Below are positions 16,187 to 23,746 of a stretch of 64,000 nt of DNA, one piece after another. This DNA comes from Streptomyces sp. CB01249. Its GTDB lineage: Bacteria > Actinomycetota > Actinomycetes > Streptomycetales > Streptomycetaceae. The notes under the pieces are model-generated. The model had not been told where the DNA came from and made no database searches. It saw only the letters and a program-made list of their open reading frames with translations. Both the position numbers and the translations under genes were made by a program. Location of the stretch: assembly GCF_001905735.1 (NCBI RefSeq), contig NZ_LISW01000001.1:1084660-1148659 (forward strand). The letters are read 5' to 3'. The first letter of the stretch is position 1; every line of letters begins with the position of its first letter.

Positions 16187-17536
16187 TCACTTCAGCTCGT
16201 ACGCGGCCATCGCGGCCCGCACGGCGGGGGAGAAGAGCTCCGGGCCCAGCGCGTCGGAGTACGCCAGCCCCTCGGGCGACAGCCGCAGCAGCCCCCGCGC
16301 CTCCGCGTCCAGCCAGCCCCGGGCCTCGAACCGGGCCAGCTCCTCCGGGAAGTCCTCGTACGGCGAGGTGCCGAACCGCTCGCGGTACTCGTCCACGGGC
16401 ATGCCCTGCGCCTGGAGCACCGACTGGAGGAGATGGCGGCGGCACGCCTCGTCCCCGTCGGTGTAGCGCCCGACCTCGGCGCGGGAGAAGTCCGCGGTGG
16501 CCGTGTAGGCGTCGATGATGCCCCGCACCTCGCTCATCCGGACCGCGTAGTCGAAGGAGTAGTGCAGCCGCGAGGTGTAGGAGCGGGCGCCGCAGCCCAG
16601 GCCGATCATGCCGTCCGTCTGGCAGGCGTAGTCGTCGGGCCCCTCCGCGCGCGGGGCGTCGGCGCGACGGAACATCCGCATCGACACCTGCTCGTAGCCG
16701 TGGGCCAGGAGGTGGTCGCGGCCGGCCCGGTAGAGGCGCAGGCGCTGCTCGTCCCAGGCCGCGTCGGCCTCGCTCTTCGCCAGCCGGCCCAGCGCGGTCA
16801 GCGGGCGCACGTACAGCGGGTAGAGATACAGCTCCTCCGGCCGCCAGCGCAGCGCCGCGTCCAGCGAGGTCTGCCAGGTCCGCTCGGTCTGGCCCTCTAT
16901 GCCGTAGATCAGGTCGATGTTGAGCACGGGTATGGAAGTGTCCCGGATGGCTCCGAGGGCCTGCTCCACGTCGGCGGCGTGCTGCGGGCGCACCGCCGCG
17001 CGGGCCTCGGCCTCCACGAAGGACTGCACCCCGATGCTGATCCGGGTCGCGCCCCGCTCGGCGAGCACGGCCAGCCGGTCGGCGGTCGCGGTGGACGGGG
17101 ACGTCTCGACGGACAGCGGGACGGACCGCAGATCGGCGCCCATCCGCTTCTCCGCGATGTCGCACAGCCGCTCCAGCTCGCCCGCCGTCAGGAAGGTGGG
17201 CGTGCCCCCGCCGAACGCCGCGGCGGCGAACCGTACCGGCTCCGCGTCGCCCAGCGCGTCCCGTACGGCGCTCGCCTGCCGGTCCAGCGCGTCGAGATAC
17301 CGCGAGGTCAGCTCGTCGGGGGCGCCGATCCGGGTGAAGAGGTTGCAGAAGCCGCAGCGGACCTCGCAGAACGGGATGTGCATATAGAGGGAGAGCGCGT
17401 CCTTGCGTTCCCCCGCCCACAGCTCGCTCAGCCCGGGCCGTCCGCCGGGCTGCCCGGCCAGCGGGCGGTACGCCGTCTTGTGCGGATAGGCGTACACATA
17501 GCTCTCGTACGGGCGGACGGTGTGCGTCACGGTCAT
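16187..17536 (-). CDS. STM4012-family radical SAM protein (HemN-like)
   Basis: A 449-residue radical SAM protein related to coproporphyrinogen III dehydrogenase (HemN/HemW). The 4Fe-4S ligands are C57, C61 and C64 in HIPFCEVRCGFC, followed by the family's AFGGGTPTFL (SAM binding) and SIGVQSF. A HemN-type C-terminal extension with a winged region spans about residues 350-449. HemN-like proteins include haem chaperones and methyltransferases, so the chemistry cannot be assigned. Its ATG overlaps the stop of the STM4013 gene (ATGA), so the two are coupled. It is encoded with another radical SAM gene downstream, and two such enzymes in one operon suggest sequential modification steps. Confidence 0.88.
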   Translation of the reverse strand: MTVTHTVRPYESYVYAYPHKTAYRPLAGQPGGRPGLSELWAGERKDALSLYMHIPFCEVRCGFCNLFTRIGAPDELTSRYLDALDRQASAVRDALGDAEPVRFAAAAFGGGTPTFLTAGELERLCDIAEKRMGADLRSVPLSVETSPSTATADRLAVLAERGATRISIGVQSFVEAEARAAVRPQHAADVEQALGAIRDTSIPVLNIDLIYGIEGQTERTWQTSLDAALRWRPEELYLYPLYVRPLTALGRLAKSEADAAWDEQRLRLYRAGRDHLLAHGYEQVSMRMFRRADAPRAEGPDDYACQTDGMIGLGCGARSYTSRLHYSFDYAVRMSEVRGIIDAYTATADFSRAEVGRYTDGDEACRRHLLQSVLQAQGMPVDEYRERFGTSPYEDFPEELARFEARGWLDAEARGLLRLSPEGLAYSDALGPELFSPAVRAAMAAYELK

Positions 17537-18393
17537 CGGACGGCCCCCGGTTCCAGGAAGAATTGGGCGTACGGGACGGTCCAGACGGACTCGTGGCCGA
17601 GCCGGTGGCCGGTGTAGCCGTCGTCGCCGTAGGCCGTGCCGTGGTCGGAGCAGACGATCGCGAAGGCACGGCGGCGGCTGCTCGCGGCGGCGAAGAGCCG
17701 GCCGATGTGGGCGTCCACGTACTCCAGAGCCGCGGCGTGCGTCGCACGGCTGTCACCGGCGTCGCGGGTCGCCCCGTCCTGGTGGAACCAGTTCGGCTGG
17801 TGGAGCGCGGAGACGTTGACGAAGAGGAACAGCCGCTGCTCGGGCGGCAGGGCGGCGGCCACCTCCTCGGCGCGGGTCACCTGCGCCTCGAACGAGGTGG
17901 GCGAGGCAACCCCGAACTCCGGCTCCCAGTGCGCCTCCTGGAACATCCCGGGGAGCACCGAGCCCAGCGGGCCGCGCAGATTGAAGAAGCCCACACCGCC
18001 GACGCACACCGTGCGGTATCCCTCCTTCGCGAGCCCCGACACCAGGTCCGGGGTGTCGAACACGAAGGTGCGCTCCGCCGTGGTCTCGCTCCCGGCGAAC
18101 CGGGCGGCGAACAGCCGGGGATGCGGCCCGGGCGCGGCCGGGGTGGGCAGGAACCCCGCGAACATCGCCTGGTGCGAGGCATACGTGAAGCTGCCCGGGG
18201 CGTGCCTCTTCTCCCAGACACCGCCCGGCAGATGGCGGGCCAGATTCGGGATGCGCCCGGCGGCGGCCAGCTCGGCCGCGACGTCGTACCGCAGGGTGTC
18301 CAGGGTGACGAACAGCAGGTCGTGGCTGCCCACGACCTCGCTCATATCGGGGTCGGAGGGGCCGGGGCGGTGCTCAGGGGGTGGTGCTGACAC
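17533..18393 (-). CDS. STM4013/SEN3800-family hydrolase (alkaline phosphatase/sulfatase fold)
   Basis: A 286-residue protein of the alkaline-phosphatase superfamily. The N-terminal metal site is LLFVTLDTLRYD (D32 with T33 nearby), and the C-terminal metal residues lie in CSDHGTAYGDDGYTGHRLGH. It is shorter than classical sulfatases (about 450 residues) and lacks a signal peptide, so it acts in the cytosol, unlike most sulfatases. The GTG at 18393 overlaps the end of the STM4014 gene by 20 bases; an ATG at 18345 (MSEVVGSHDLL) is an alternative. It could cleave a phosphate or sulfate ester in the pathway of this operon. Substrate unknown. Confidence 0.82.
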   Translation of the reverse strand: MSAPPPEHRPGPSDPDMSEVVGSHDLLFVTLDTLRYDVAAELAAAGRIPNLARHLPGGVWEKRHAPGSFTYASHQAMFAGFLPTPAAPGPHPRLFAARFAGSETTAERTFVFDTPDLVSGLAKEGYRTVCVGGVGFFNLRGPLGSVLPGMFQEAHWEPEFGVASPTSFEAQVTRAEEVAAALPPEQRLFLFVNVSALHQPNWFHQDGATRDAGDSRATHAAALEYVDAHIGRLFAAASSRRRAFAIVCSDHGTAYGDDGYTGHRLGHESVWTVPYAQFFLEPGAVR

Positions 18394-19519
18394 GGTCGTT
18401 CCTTGCTCGTTCCAGTACGGCGGCGATCTGCGCCGCGTAGGTGTCCAGGCCCTCGGCGCCGCTGCCGGGCAGGCCGGTGAGCCTGGGCAGCAGATCCCCG
18501 AAGGCGTTGACCTCGCCGACGGCGAAGCGCCGCCAGCCGGTCAGGGGCAGCAGGTCGACGCCGACGCACAGGGTGTCCGGGAAGGCGGCGGCGGCCCGCT
18601 CGCAGACCGCCAGGGCCTCGCCCCAACTGCCGCCCGCCGCCTCGATCGCCGCCCGCACTCCGGCGAGGTCGCCGCGCGCCCCGCCCAGGTGCAGATTGGT
18701 CATCGGCGAGGCGCTGGTGCGCACCACGGCGTGGGTCGCCCGGCCGGCGACCACGACGACGCGCAGGTCGGCGGCCCGGCCGCGCTGGGTGGCCTTGGGC
18801 AGCCAGCGCTCGATGTGCAGCCCGTCGGGCGCCAGCGCGTCGACCACCGCCGCGATCTCGCGCTCCGTCGTGCACCGGCGGACCCGCAGCGAGTTGTGGA
18901 GCCGGCCGGCCGGGTCCCGCTCGACGGAGGTGGCCGCCCGGATGCGGCCGCCGCCCGCCGTCTCCACGGCCAGCACCCCGGAGGCGGACGAGCCGTGCGC
19001 GGGCTTCACGAAGACCCGGGGCATGCGGTGGGCGGCCATCAGGGCCCGCACCTCGTCCCAGCCGTGCACGGGCGCCCCGGCCGGTCCCGAGGTCGGGGAC
19101 GCGGGGACGGGCACCCCGGCCGCGTCCAGGGCCCCGTGGCACAGCCGCTTGTCGAAGAGCGTGGCGATGTCCGCCGGACCGTCGAGCAGGTGGGCGCCCG
19201 CGTCGGCGGCGGCCCGGGCCACCTCGCGTACGGCGGCGGTGAACCGGGCGTACCAGAGGGCGGAACCCTCCACCCGGGTCGGCTCGTCGGCCCCGCGCAG
19301 CAGCCGGTCCACCTCCGCGTCCTCGCCGGGTGACTCGATGCGCACGGTCTCCCCGGGCAGGAAGCGCGCCCCGTCCCGCAGCACGTCCAGCCAGGGGACC
19401 GTACGCGCCTCGGGCAGACCGGCGGCGGCCACCGCGTCCTGGAACAGGGCGACGCGGCGGCTGCCCGGATTGCCGACGACCGCGAGGCGCGGCGGGCCGC
19501 TACTCACTGACCGCGACAT
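18374..19519 (-). CDS. STM4014-family protein, ATP-grasp-like ligase
   Basis: A 381-residue protein resembling ATP-grasp ligases, which form amide or ester bonds through acyl phosphates. Visible elements are the lysine and glycine-rich loop RVFVKPAHGSSASGV near residues 167-181, the DLRVVVVAGRATHAVVR strand pair, and GVDLLPLTGWRRFAVGEVNA with the metal-binding Glu and Asn. The N-terminal third (PRLAVVGNPGSRRVALFQDA) is a pre-ATP-grasp fold. The ATG overlaps the STM4015 gene by 20 bases. In the operon it could add an amino acid to, or crosslink, a protein substrate. The family assignment is firm in outline but its reaction is not known. Confidence 0.8.
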   Translation of the reverse strand: MSRSVSSGPPRLAVVGNPGSRRVALFQDAVAAAGLPEARTVPWLDVLRDGARFLPGETVRIESPGEDAEVDRLLRGADEPTRVEGSALWYARFTAAVREVARAAADAGAHLLDGPADIATLFDKRLCHGALDAAGVPVPASPTSGPAGAPVHGWDEVRALMAAHRMPRVFVKPAHGSSASGVLAVETAGGGRIRAATSVERDPAGRLHNSLRVRRCTTEREIAAVVDALAPDGLHIERWLPKATQRGRAADLRVVVVAGRATHAVVRTSASPMTNLHLGGARGDLAGVRAAIEAAGGSWGEALAVCERAAAAFPDTLCVGVDLLPLTGWRRFAVGEVNAFGDLLPRLTGLPGSGAEGLDTYAAQIAAVLERARNDRVSTTP

Positions 19520-20474
19520 AGCGGGAATCGTCCTCGTCGTCCGGATCCCAGTCGTCCGCCTCTTCGAGGTGGACGTGGACCTCGTCGCGCTCGCCCAGCT
19601 CCTTGAAGCGCTCCATCACCTCGTCGCCGAGGTAGTGGTGGTGCAGGTCCAGGTAATCCAGGTGGGTGAGCGGCTGACCTTCGAGCAGGGCCCGGCCGCC
19701 CGCGTCGCTGAGGGTGCCCATCGACAGCGCCAGGGACTCCAGCTGCGCGACGACCGGGGCGGAGGCGACCGCCACGGCGATCTCGTCCTGGATCTCGCTG
19801 TTCTGCAGCCCGAGATGACGCAGCCGGGGGAAGGCGCCCCCGGACAGCAGCGGAGCCATGTCCGCCACCGTCGCGTCCCCCGCGTACCACTGGGAGCCGA
19901 ACCACAGCTCCAGTCGCTCCAGCGCGGGCAGTTCGCAGGCGCCGACCGCGCGCACGACATGACCGGGCAGCCCGCCGGACTCGAAGCGCAGGGCCTTCAG
20001 CGCCTCGTGCCGCACGGGGTGCAGCTCCAGCGTCTCCTCGTTCAGCCCGCTGCCGCCGCCCCGTACCACCAGCTCCTCCAGAAGCGGGAACGCCCGGAGC
20101 ACCGGCGTGATGTCGCACATCTGGAGCCACGACACCTCGCACTCCTCGCCCACGACATCGGCGAGGAAGAGAGCGCGCAGCGCCGGGAAACGGGCCGCGT
20201 CCGAGGCGATCAGCTCGACCACGGGAGCCAGGGAGGTGTAGTCGCCGTTCCACCAGGGGCCGATCACCAGGGCACGGACCTCGACCGGGTCGACCTTCTT
20301 CAGGAAGTGCTGCCAGACGGCGGCGAACTCCTGCTCCTCCCAGCCGCAGTCCAGCCGCCAGGCTATGGCGTCCGCCGCAGGCAGCGTCGCGGGCCACGGG
20401 CTGTCGTCGCCCGGCTCCGGCAGGGTGAAGACGGGCAGGTCGTGGAAGGAGCAGGGGTGATCGATTCCGGTCAT
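19500..20474 (-). CDS. STM4015-family leucine-rich-repeat protein, copy 2
   Basis: A 324-residue cytosolic protein with an N-terminal domain (about 1-120, including WRLDCGWEEQEFAAVWQHFL) and C-terminal leucine-rich repeats (about 150-290, for example FPRLRHLGLQNSEIQDEIA and LTHLDYLDLHHHYLG). It ends in an acidic tail (DDWDPDDEDD) and RYVAVSE. It is paralogous to the gene just upstream, whose product ends RYVTVSE. I chose the ATG at 20474 because it lies seven bases after the upstream stop; the longer frame reads into that gene. As a repeat-scaffold protein next to two radical SAM enzymes and an ATP-grasp protein, it may be their substrate or recognition subunit. Confidence 0.85.
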   Translation of the reverse strand: MTGIDHPCSFHDLPVFTLPEPGDDSPWPATLPAADAIAWRLDCGWEEQEFAAVWQHFLKKVDPVEVRALVIGPWWNGDYTSLAPVVELIASDAARFPALRALFLADVVGEECEVSWLQMCDITPVLRAFPLLEELVVRGGGSGLNEETLELHPVRHEALKALRFESGGLPGHVVRAVGACELPALERLELWFGSQWYAGDATVADMAPLLSGGAFPRLRHLGLQNSEIQDEIAVAVASAPVVAQLESLALSMGTLSDAGGRALLEGQPLTHLDYLDLHHHYLGDEVMERFKELGERDEVHVHLEEADDWDPDDEDDSRYVAVSE

Positions 20475-20481
20475 CGCGCCG

Positions 20482-21429
20482 TCACTCCGAAACCGTGACG
20501 TAGCGGCCCGCCGGGCCCCGGTTGTCCCACGGCTCACAGCGCTCCGAGAGGTCCACGCGCACCCCGTGCGGCGCCAGCGCCTCGGTGACGCGCTGTTCCA
20601 TCGGCTCGGTGAGGAAGTGGTGGTGCAGGTCCAGCACGTCGAGATGGGTCAGCGGCTGGCCTTCGAGGAGGGCGGCCGCCCCCTCGTCGCCGAGCGTGCC
20701 GCAGGACAGGTCCAGGGTCTTCAGCCGGGCCACCAGCGGGGCCGAGGCCACCGCGGTCGCGATCTCGTTCTGGATCTCGCTGTTGCGCAGGCCCAGGTGG
20801 TGCAGGGCGGGGAAGCGCGTCCCGGCGAGCAGCGGCGCCAGGTCCGGCACGTTCGCGTCGCCGCCGTAGGCCGAGACGCCGAGCCACAGGTCCAGCCGCT
20901 CCAGCGCGGGCAGTTCGCTCTCCAGGACACCGCGCACCACCTCGCGCGGCAACCCGCCCGTCTCGATGGTCAGCGCCCGCAGCCGCGCGTGCTTCGCGGG
21001 CGGGAACACCAGCTCGGAGCCGCCGCGCACACCCAGCTCCACCAGTGCGGGGAAGGCGTCGAGCAGCGCGGTGACATCGCTCTGCTCGATCCAGGAGATC
21101 TCCGCCTCCTCCATCGTCAGATCCCCGACGAACACCGCTTCGAGGGACGTCAGCCGGTCGGCGGCCGCGATGACGAGACCGATCGGATACGAGGACTTCT
21201 CCTCGTACGACTCGCCCCACTGCCCGATGATCAGGGCCCGGACGCCCGCCGGATCGACCTCGTCCAGGAAGGCGTTGAACTCCTCCTCCCAGGTGCCCTC
21301 GTCCTCGTAGGCGTCGATCGACACCCGCCAGGCGGCGGCATCGGCGGCGGGCCGGGGGCCGCCGTCCGTGCCGGACTGGAAATCGACGGCCGGAAGGCCG
21401 AGCAACTCGTGAAGGTGGTCCACGGACAT
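20482..21429 (-). CDS. STM4015-family leucine-rich-repeat protein, copy 1 (first gene of the operon)
   Basis: A 315-residue protein paralogous to the next gene. The N-terminal domain includes WRVSIDAYEDEGTWEEEFNA and ALIIGQWGESYEEKSS. The leucine-rich repeats occupy about 140-285, with FPALHHLGLRNSEIQNEIAT, LKTLDLSCGTLGDEGAAALL and LTHLDVLDLHHHFLTE. The C-terminus is RYVTVSE. The start ATG at 21429 is preceded by CAGGAG. No signal peptide or membrane segment. The PafBC-like promoter at 21471-21493 lies 42 bases upstream. Retention of two tandem copies with 30-odd conserved repeat residues suggests that both are used, perhaps as a heterodimer or as two targets. Confidence 0.85.
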   Translation of the reverse strand: MSVDHLHELLGLPAVDFQSGTDGGPRPAADAAAWRVSIDAYEDEGTWEEEFNAFLDEVDPAGVRALIIGQWGESYEEKSSYPIGLVIAAADRLTSLEAVFVGDLTMEEAEISWIEQSDVTALLDAFPALVELGVRGGSELVFPPAKHARLRALTIETGGLPREVVRGVLESELPALERLDLWLGVSAYGGDANVPDLAPLLAGTRFPALHHLGLRNSEIQNEIATAVASAPLVARLKTLDLSCGTLGDEGAAALLEGQPLTHLDVLDLHHHFLTEPMEQRVTEALAPHGVRVDLSERCEPWDNRGPAGRYVTVSE

Positions 21430-21470
21430 GCCCTGAGCTCCTGATGACGGCGGCGGATTGATGTCCGCAA

Positions 21471-21493
21471 GGTCTATCAAGGCCCACTGACAA
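21471..21493 (-). promoter_or_regulatory. PafBC-type (RecA-NDp-like) promoter of the STM4015-4011 operon
   Basis: Read on the minus strand the site is TTGTCAGTG, eight bases, TAGACC. The consensus I recall for the LexA-independent DNA-damage promoters of actinobacteria is TTGTCRGTG-N8-TANNNT; this site matches at every defined position except the last T of the -10. The spacing from the -10 to the ATG is about 42 bases. Confidence 0.65.
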
Positions 21494-21532
21494 TGCCGCG
21501 ACCGCCCCCGCCCGGGACGGCTCGACGGCCGA

Positions 21533-21555
21533 TTGTCAGACCCCCGCCGTAGCGT
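21533..21555 (+). promoter_or_regulatory. PafBC-type promoter of the divergent plus-strand operon
   Basis: TTGTCAGAC, eight bases, TAGCGT: TTGTCAG and TANNNT match the RecA-NDp/PafBC consensus, with only the last two bases of the upstream block differing. It is the mirror image of the site at 21471-21493 (CTGACAAT and ATTGTCAG form an inverted repeat 37 bases apart). It ends 48 bases before the GTG of the small His-rich gene. Confidence 0.62.
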
Positions 21556-21603
21556 TTTCGATGTGGCCGGCACACCGGGTGCCACCACGGAGGGGAGAGG
21601 TCT

Positions 21604-21930
21604 GTGTACCGGCAGGGTGATGTACTGATCGTGCCACTGGAGGAGTCGGCGGTGCCCGCGCACCTTCTGGAGGCGGCGGGCGAACTGCGCGACGCACGGG
21701 GCCGCCTGGTCCTCGCGCTCGGCGAGGTCACCGGACACGCGCACGCCGTGCCGGGGCCCGGCCGGCTGATCCGGGAGGGCGGGGTGTTCGGCCCGATGCT
21801 GCTCCACCTCCCCGAGGGCGGCCGCGTGGTGCACGAGGAGCACGCGACGATCCCGCTGCCCCAGGGCTGGTTCCGCGTGGTGCGCCAGCGGGAGTACGCG
21901 CCGGGGGCGGTCCGCATCGTCGCCGACTGA
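21604..21930 (+). CDS. Small His-rich protein partner of the DUF6745-like gene
   Basis: A 108-residue cytosolic protein beginning MYRQGDVLIVPLEES. It has two conserved-looking His-containing motifs, GEVTGHAHAV (about residues 39-48) and HEEHATIPLPQGWFRV (about 78-93), and ends QREYAPGAVRIVAD. The pattern of His-x-His and His-Glu-Glu-His in a short beta-rich protein suggests a metal-binding barrel, but no characterised family is known to me. I recall homologues lying beside DUF6745 genes in other bacteria. The GTG at 21604 follows GGAGGGGAGAGG. It is driven by the promoter at 21533 and lies 90 bases before the next gene. Confidence 0.75.
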   Translation: MYRQGDVLIVPLEESAVPAHLLEAAGELRDARGRLVLALGEVTGHAHAVPGPGRLIREGGVFGPMLLHLPEGGRVVHEEHATIPLPQGWFRVVRQREYAPGAVRIVAD

Positions 21931-22020
21931 GCGACGGCCGGGCGCGCGGGACAGCGGGACCGCAGGGTGCGGGATCAGGGAATCAGAGCGGAACAGCGGA
22001 AGCAGGGGACGGGGAAACCG

Positions 22021-23025
22021 ATGCAGTACGTGGACTCTTGGCGGGCCGTGGCGGCGGCGACGGGCGCGGCGGACCGGGCGGCCGCCGAGGACGGGGTGCG
22101 GCTCGCCTACCGCAGCGCGGGTCTGGCCGAGCCGGAGGAGTTCGTCTGGGCCGGCTCGCCCAGGGAAGCCGTGGAGGCCGTCGGGAAGCTGACCGGCCAG
22201 GGGCGCTCGGTCCGGGACGAGGTGCGCACCCGCCCCTGGGCGGAGGAGCGGCGCCGGGTGTACGACGCGCTGGGCCCGGCCGGCTGGTCCGCCCTCTGGT
22301 CGGCCACCGGCGCCCAGCTCTGGGAGACCACGGCGGGCCTCGCCGAGCGGATACGGGCCGGGGTGGTCGCCGACCTCGCCGGTGAGGACACCGAGGCCGA
22401 GTCCCGGGTGCGCCTGGTCCTGCTCGACGCGGTCCTCGGCCAGCACGACGCGGCGTGGCTCGCCGCCTTCGACGGCCGGGGCGACCGGCTCGACGGACTG
22501 GCGGCGGTGGCGCGGAACGCGGGCTGGTGGTGGCCCTACGAGCGGGTCGTGGTGATCTGCGAGCATCCGGAGGCCCTGCACCGCGACGAGGCGGGCCGCC
22601 TCGACCGGGGCGACGGACCGGCGCTCTCCTACCCGGACGGCTTCGCGCTGTACGCCTGGCGTGGGATGCCCGTGCCCCGGGAGTTCCTGGACGAGCTGGC
22701 CGCGCTGACCCCGCAGCGCATCCGCTCCGAGGAGAACGCGGAGCTGCGCCGCGTGATGCTGGAGTACTACGGCTACGACCGCTACCTCACCGAGTCGGGC
22801 GCCGAACCGGTCCACCGCGACGAGACGGGCATCCTCTGGCGGATCGCGCTCGCCGGTGACGAGGACGTCGTCATGGTCGAGGTGGTCAACTCGACGCCCG
22901 AGCCGGACGGCACCCACCGCACGTACTGGCTCCGGGTTCCGCCCAGGACCAGGACCGCCAAGGAGGGCGTCGCCTGGACGTTCGGCCTCGACAGCGAGGT
23001 CTACGAGCCGCTTCAGCAGACCTGA
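22021..23025 (+). CDS. DUF6745-like protein
   Basis: A 334-residue soluble protein of unknown function. The N-terminal half is helical (WRAVAAATGAADRAAAEDGV, AEERRRVYDALGPAGW). The C-terminal half carries the segment HRDEAGRLDRGDGPALSYPD-GFALYAWRGMPVPREFL, then RSEENAELRRVMLEYYGYDRYL, then VHRDETGILWRIAL and DEDVVMVEVVNSTPEPDG. These match the DUF6745 pattern as I recall it (HxxxGPAxxYxDG followed by an ExNAExRRVM helix). The ATG at 22021 follows GGGGAAACCG. It forms a two-gene operon with the small His-rich gene and faces the STM4015 operon across a shared promoter region, suggesting a joint role. Confidence 0.75.
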   Translation: MQYVDSWRAVAAATGAADRAAAEDGVRLAYRSAGLAEPEEFVWAGSPREAVEAVGKLTGQGRSVRDEVRTRPWAEERRRVYDALGPAGWSALWSATGAQLWETTAGLAERIRAGVVADLAGEDTEAESRVRLVLLDAVLGQHDAAWLAAFDGRGDRLDGLAAVARNAGWWWPYERVVVICEHPEALHRDEAGRLDRGDGPALSYPDGFALYAWRGMPVPREFLDELAALTPQRIRSEENAELRRVMLEYYGYDRYLTESGAEPVHRDETGILWRIALAGDEDVVMVEVVNSTPEPDGTHRTYWLRVPPRTRTAKEGVAWTFGLDSEVYEPLQQT

Positions 23026-23067
23026 CCGGGGGAGGCGCCCGAGGGGGAAGGAGGGAGGGGAGGGCCG

Positions 23068-23679
23068 TCAGGCCGTCAGGGCCTCGTGATCGATGCCCAG
23101 TTCACGGGCGAGCGCCTGCTCGGTCCACTCCAGCATGGTCGCCCGGGACAGCGGACCGTTGTACGAGGTCATCTGCACGGCCAGCCCGTCCAGCAGGGCG
23201 GTCAGCCGCCAGGCCACGGACATCGGGTCGTCGCAGTGGAACTCGCCCGCCGCCGCGCCTTCCTCGATGACCTCGGCCAGCTCGGCCTTCCACTGCTGGT
23301 CGAGATCGCCGGCCACATTGCGCAGCGCCGGGTCGCGGAGGGAGGCCGCCCAGCCCTCGATCCACAGCCGCCAGCCCTTGGCCTGGCCCGTCGGCGCGTA
23401 CCAGCGGACGGCCGCGCGCAGCCTGCGTACGGCGGTCGTGCGGCGGCTCAACAGCTTGCGCAGATGGGCGAGATCGCTCTCGGCGGCGTGCGCGAAGGCG
23501 GCCGCGACCAGCTTCTCCTTGGTGGAGAAGTGATACAGCACGAGGGCGTTGCTCACGCCGAGTACGGCCGCGACATCGCCGATCCGCACGGCCGCGACAC
23601 CGCGCACCTCGATCTGTTCGACGGCGGCACGCAGCAACTCCTCGCGCCGCTCCGCCACTCCCAACCGCACTCTTGCCAC
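23068..23679 (-). CDS. TetR/AcrR-family transcriptional regulator
   Basis: A 203-residue regulator with an N-terminal TetR helix-turn-helix (about residues 9-55: ELLRAAVEQIEVRGVAAVRI-GDVAAVLGVSNALVLYHFSTKE) and a BetI-like C-terminal ligand/dimer domain (WRLWIEGWAASLRDPALRNV). The GTG start at 23679 is the first codon before the conserved domain. It lies 67 bases downstream of the dehydrogenase gene on the same strand, so both may be cotranscribed. The TetR-like palindrome at 25032-25051 upstream of the dehydrogenase is its likely operator. Ligand unknown. Confidence 0.88.
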   Translation of the reverse strand: MARVRLGVAERREELLRAAVEQIEVRGVAAVRIGDVAAVLGVSNALVLYHFSTKEKLVAAAFAHAAESDLAHLRKLLSRRTTAVRRLRAAVRWYAPTGQAKGWRLWIEGWAASLRDPALRNVAGDLDQQWKAELAEVIEEGAAAGEFHCDDPMSVAWRLTALLDGLAVQMTSYNGPLSRATMLEWTEQALARELGIDHEALTA

Positions 23680-23746
23680 CCGGTCACCCTAACCAATGCC
23701 CGCCCGGAGCAGGGCGGGCGGACCGGCGGCGGGCAGGCGGTCCAGG

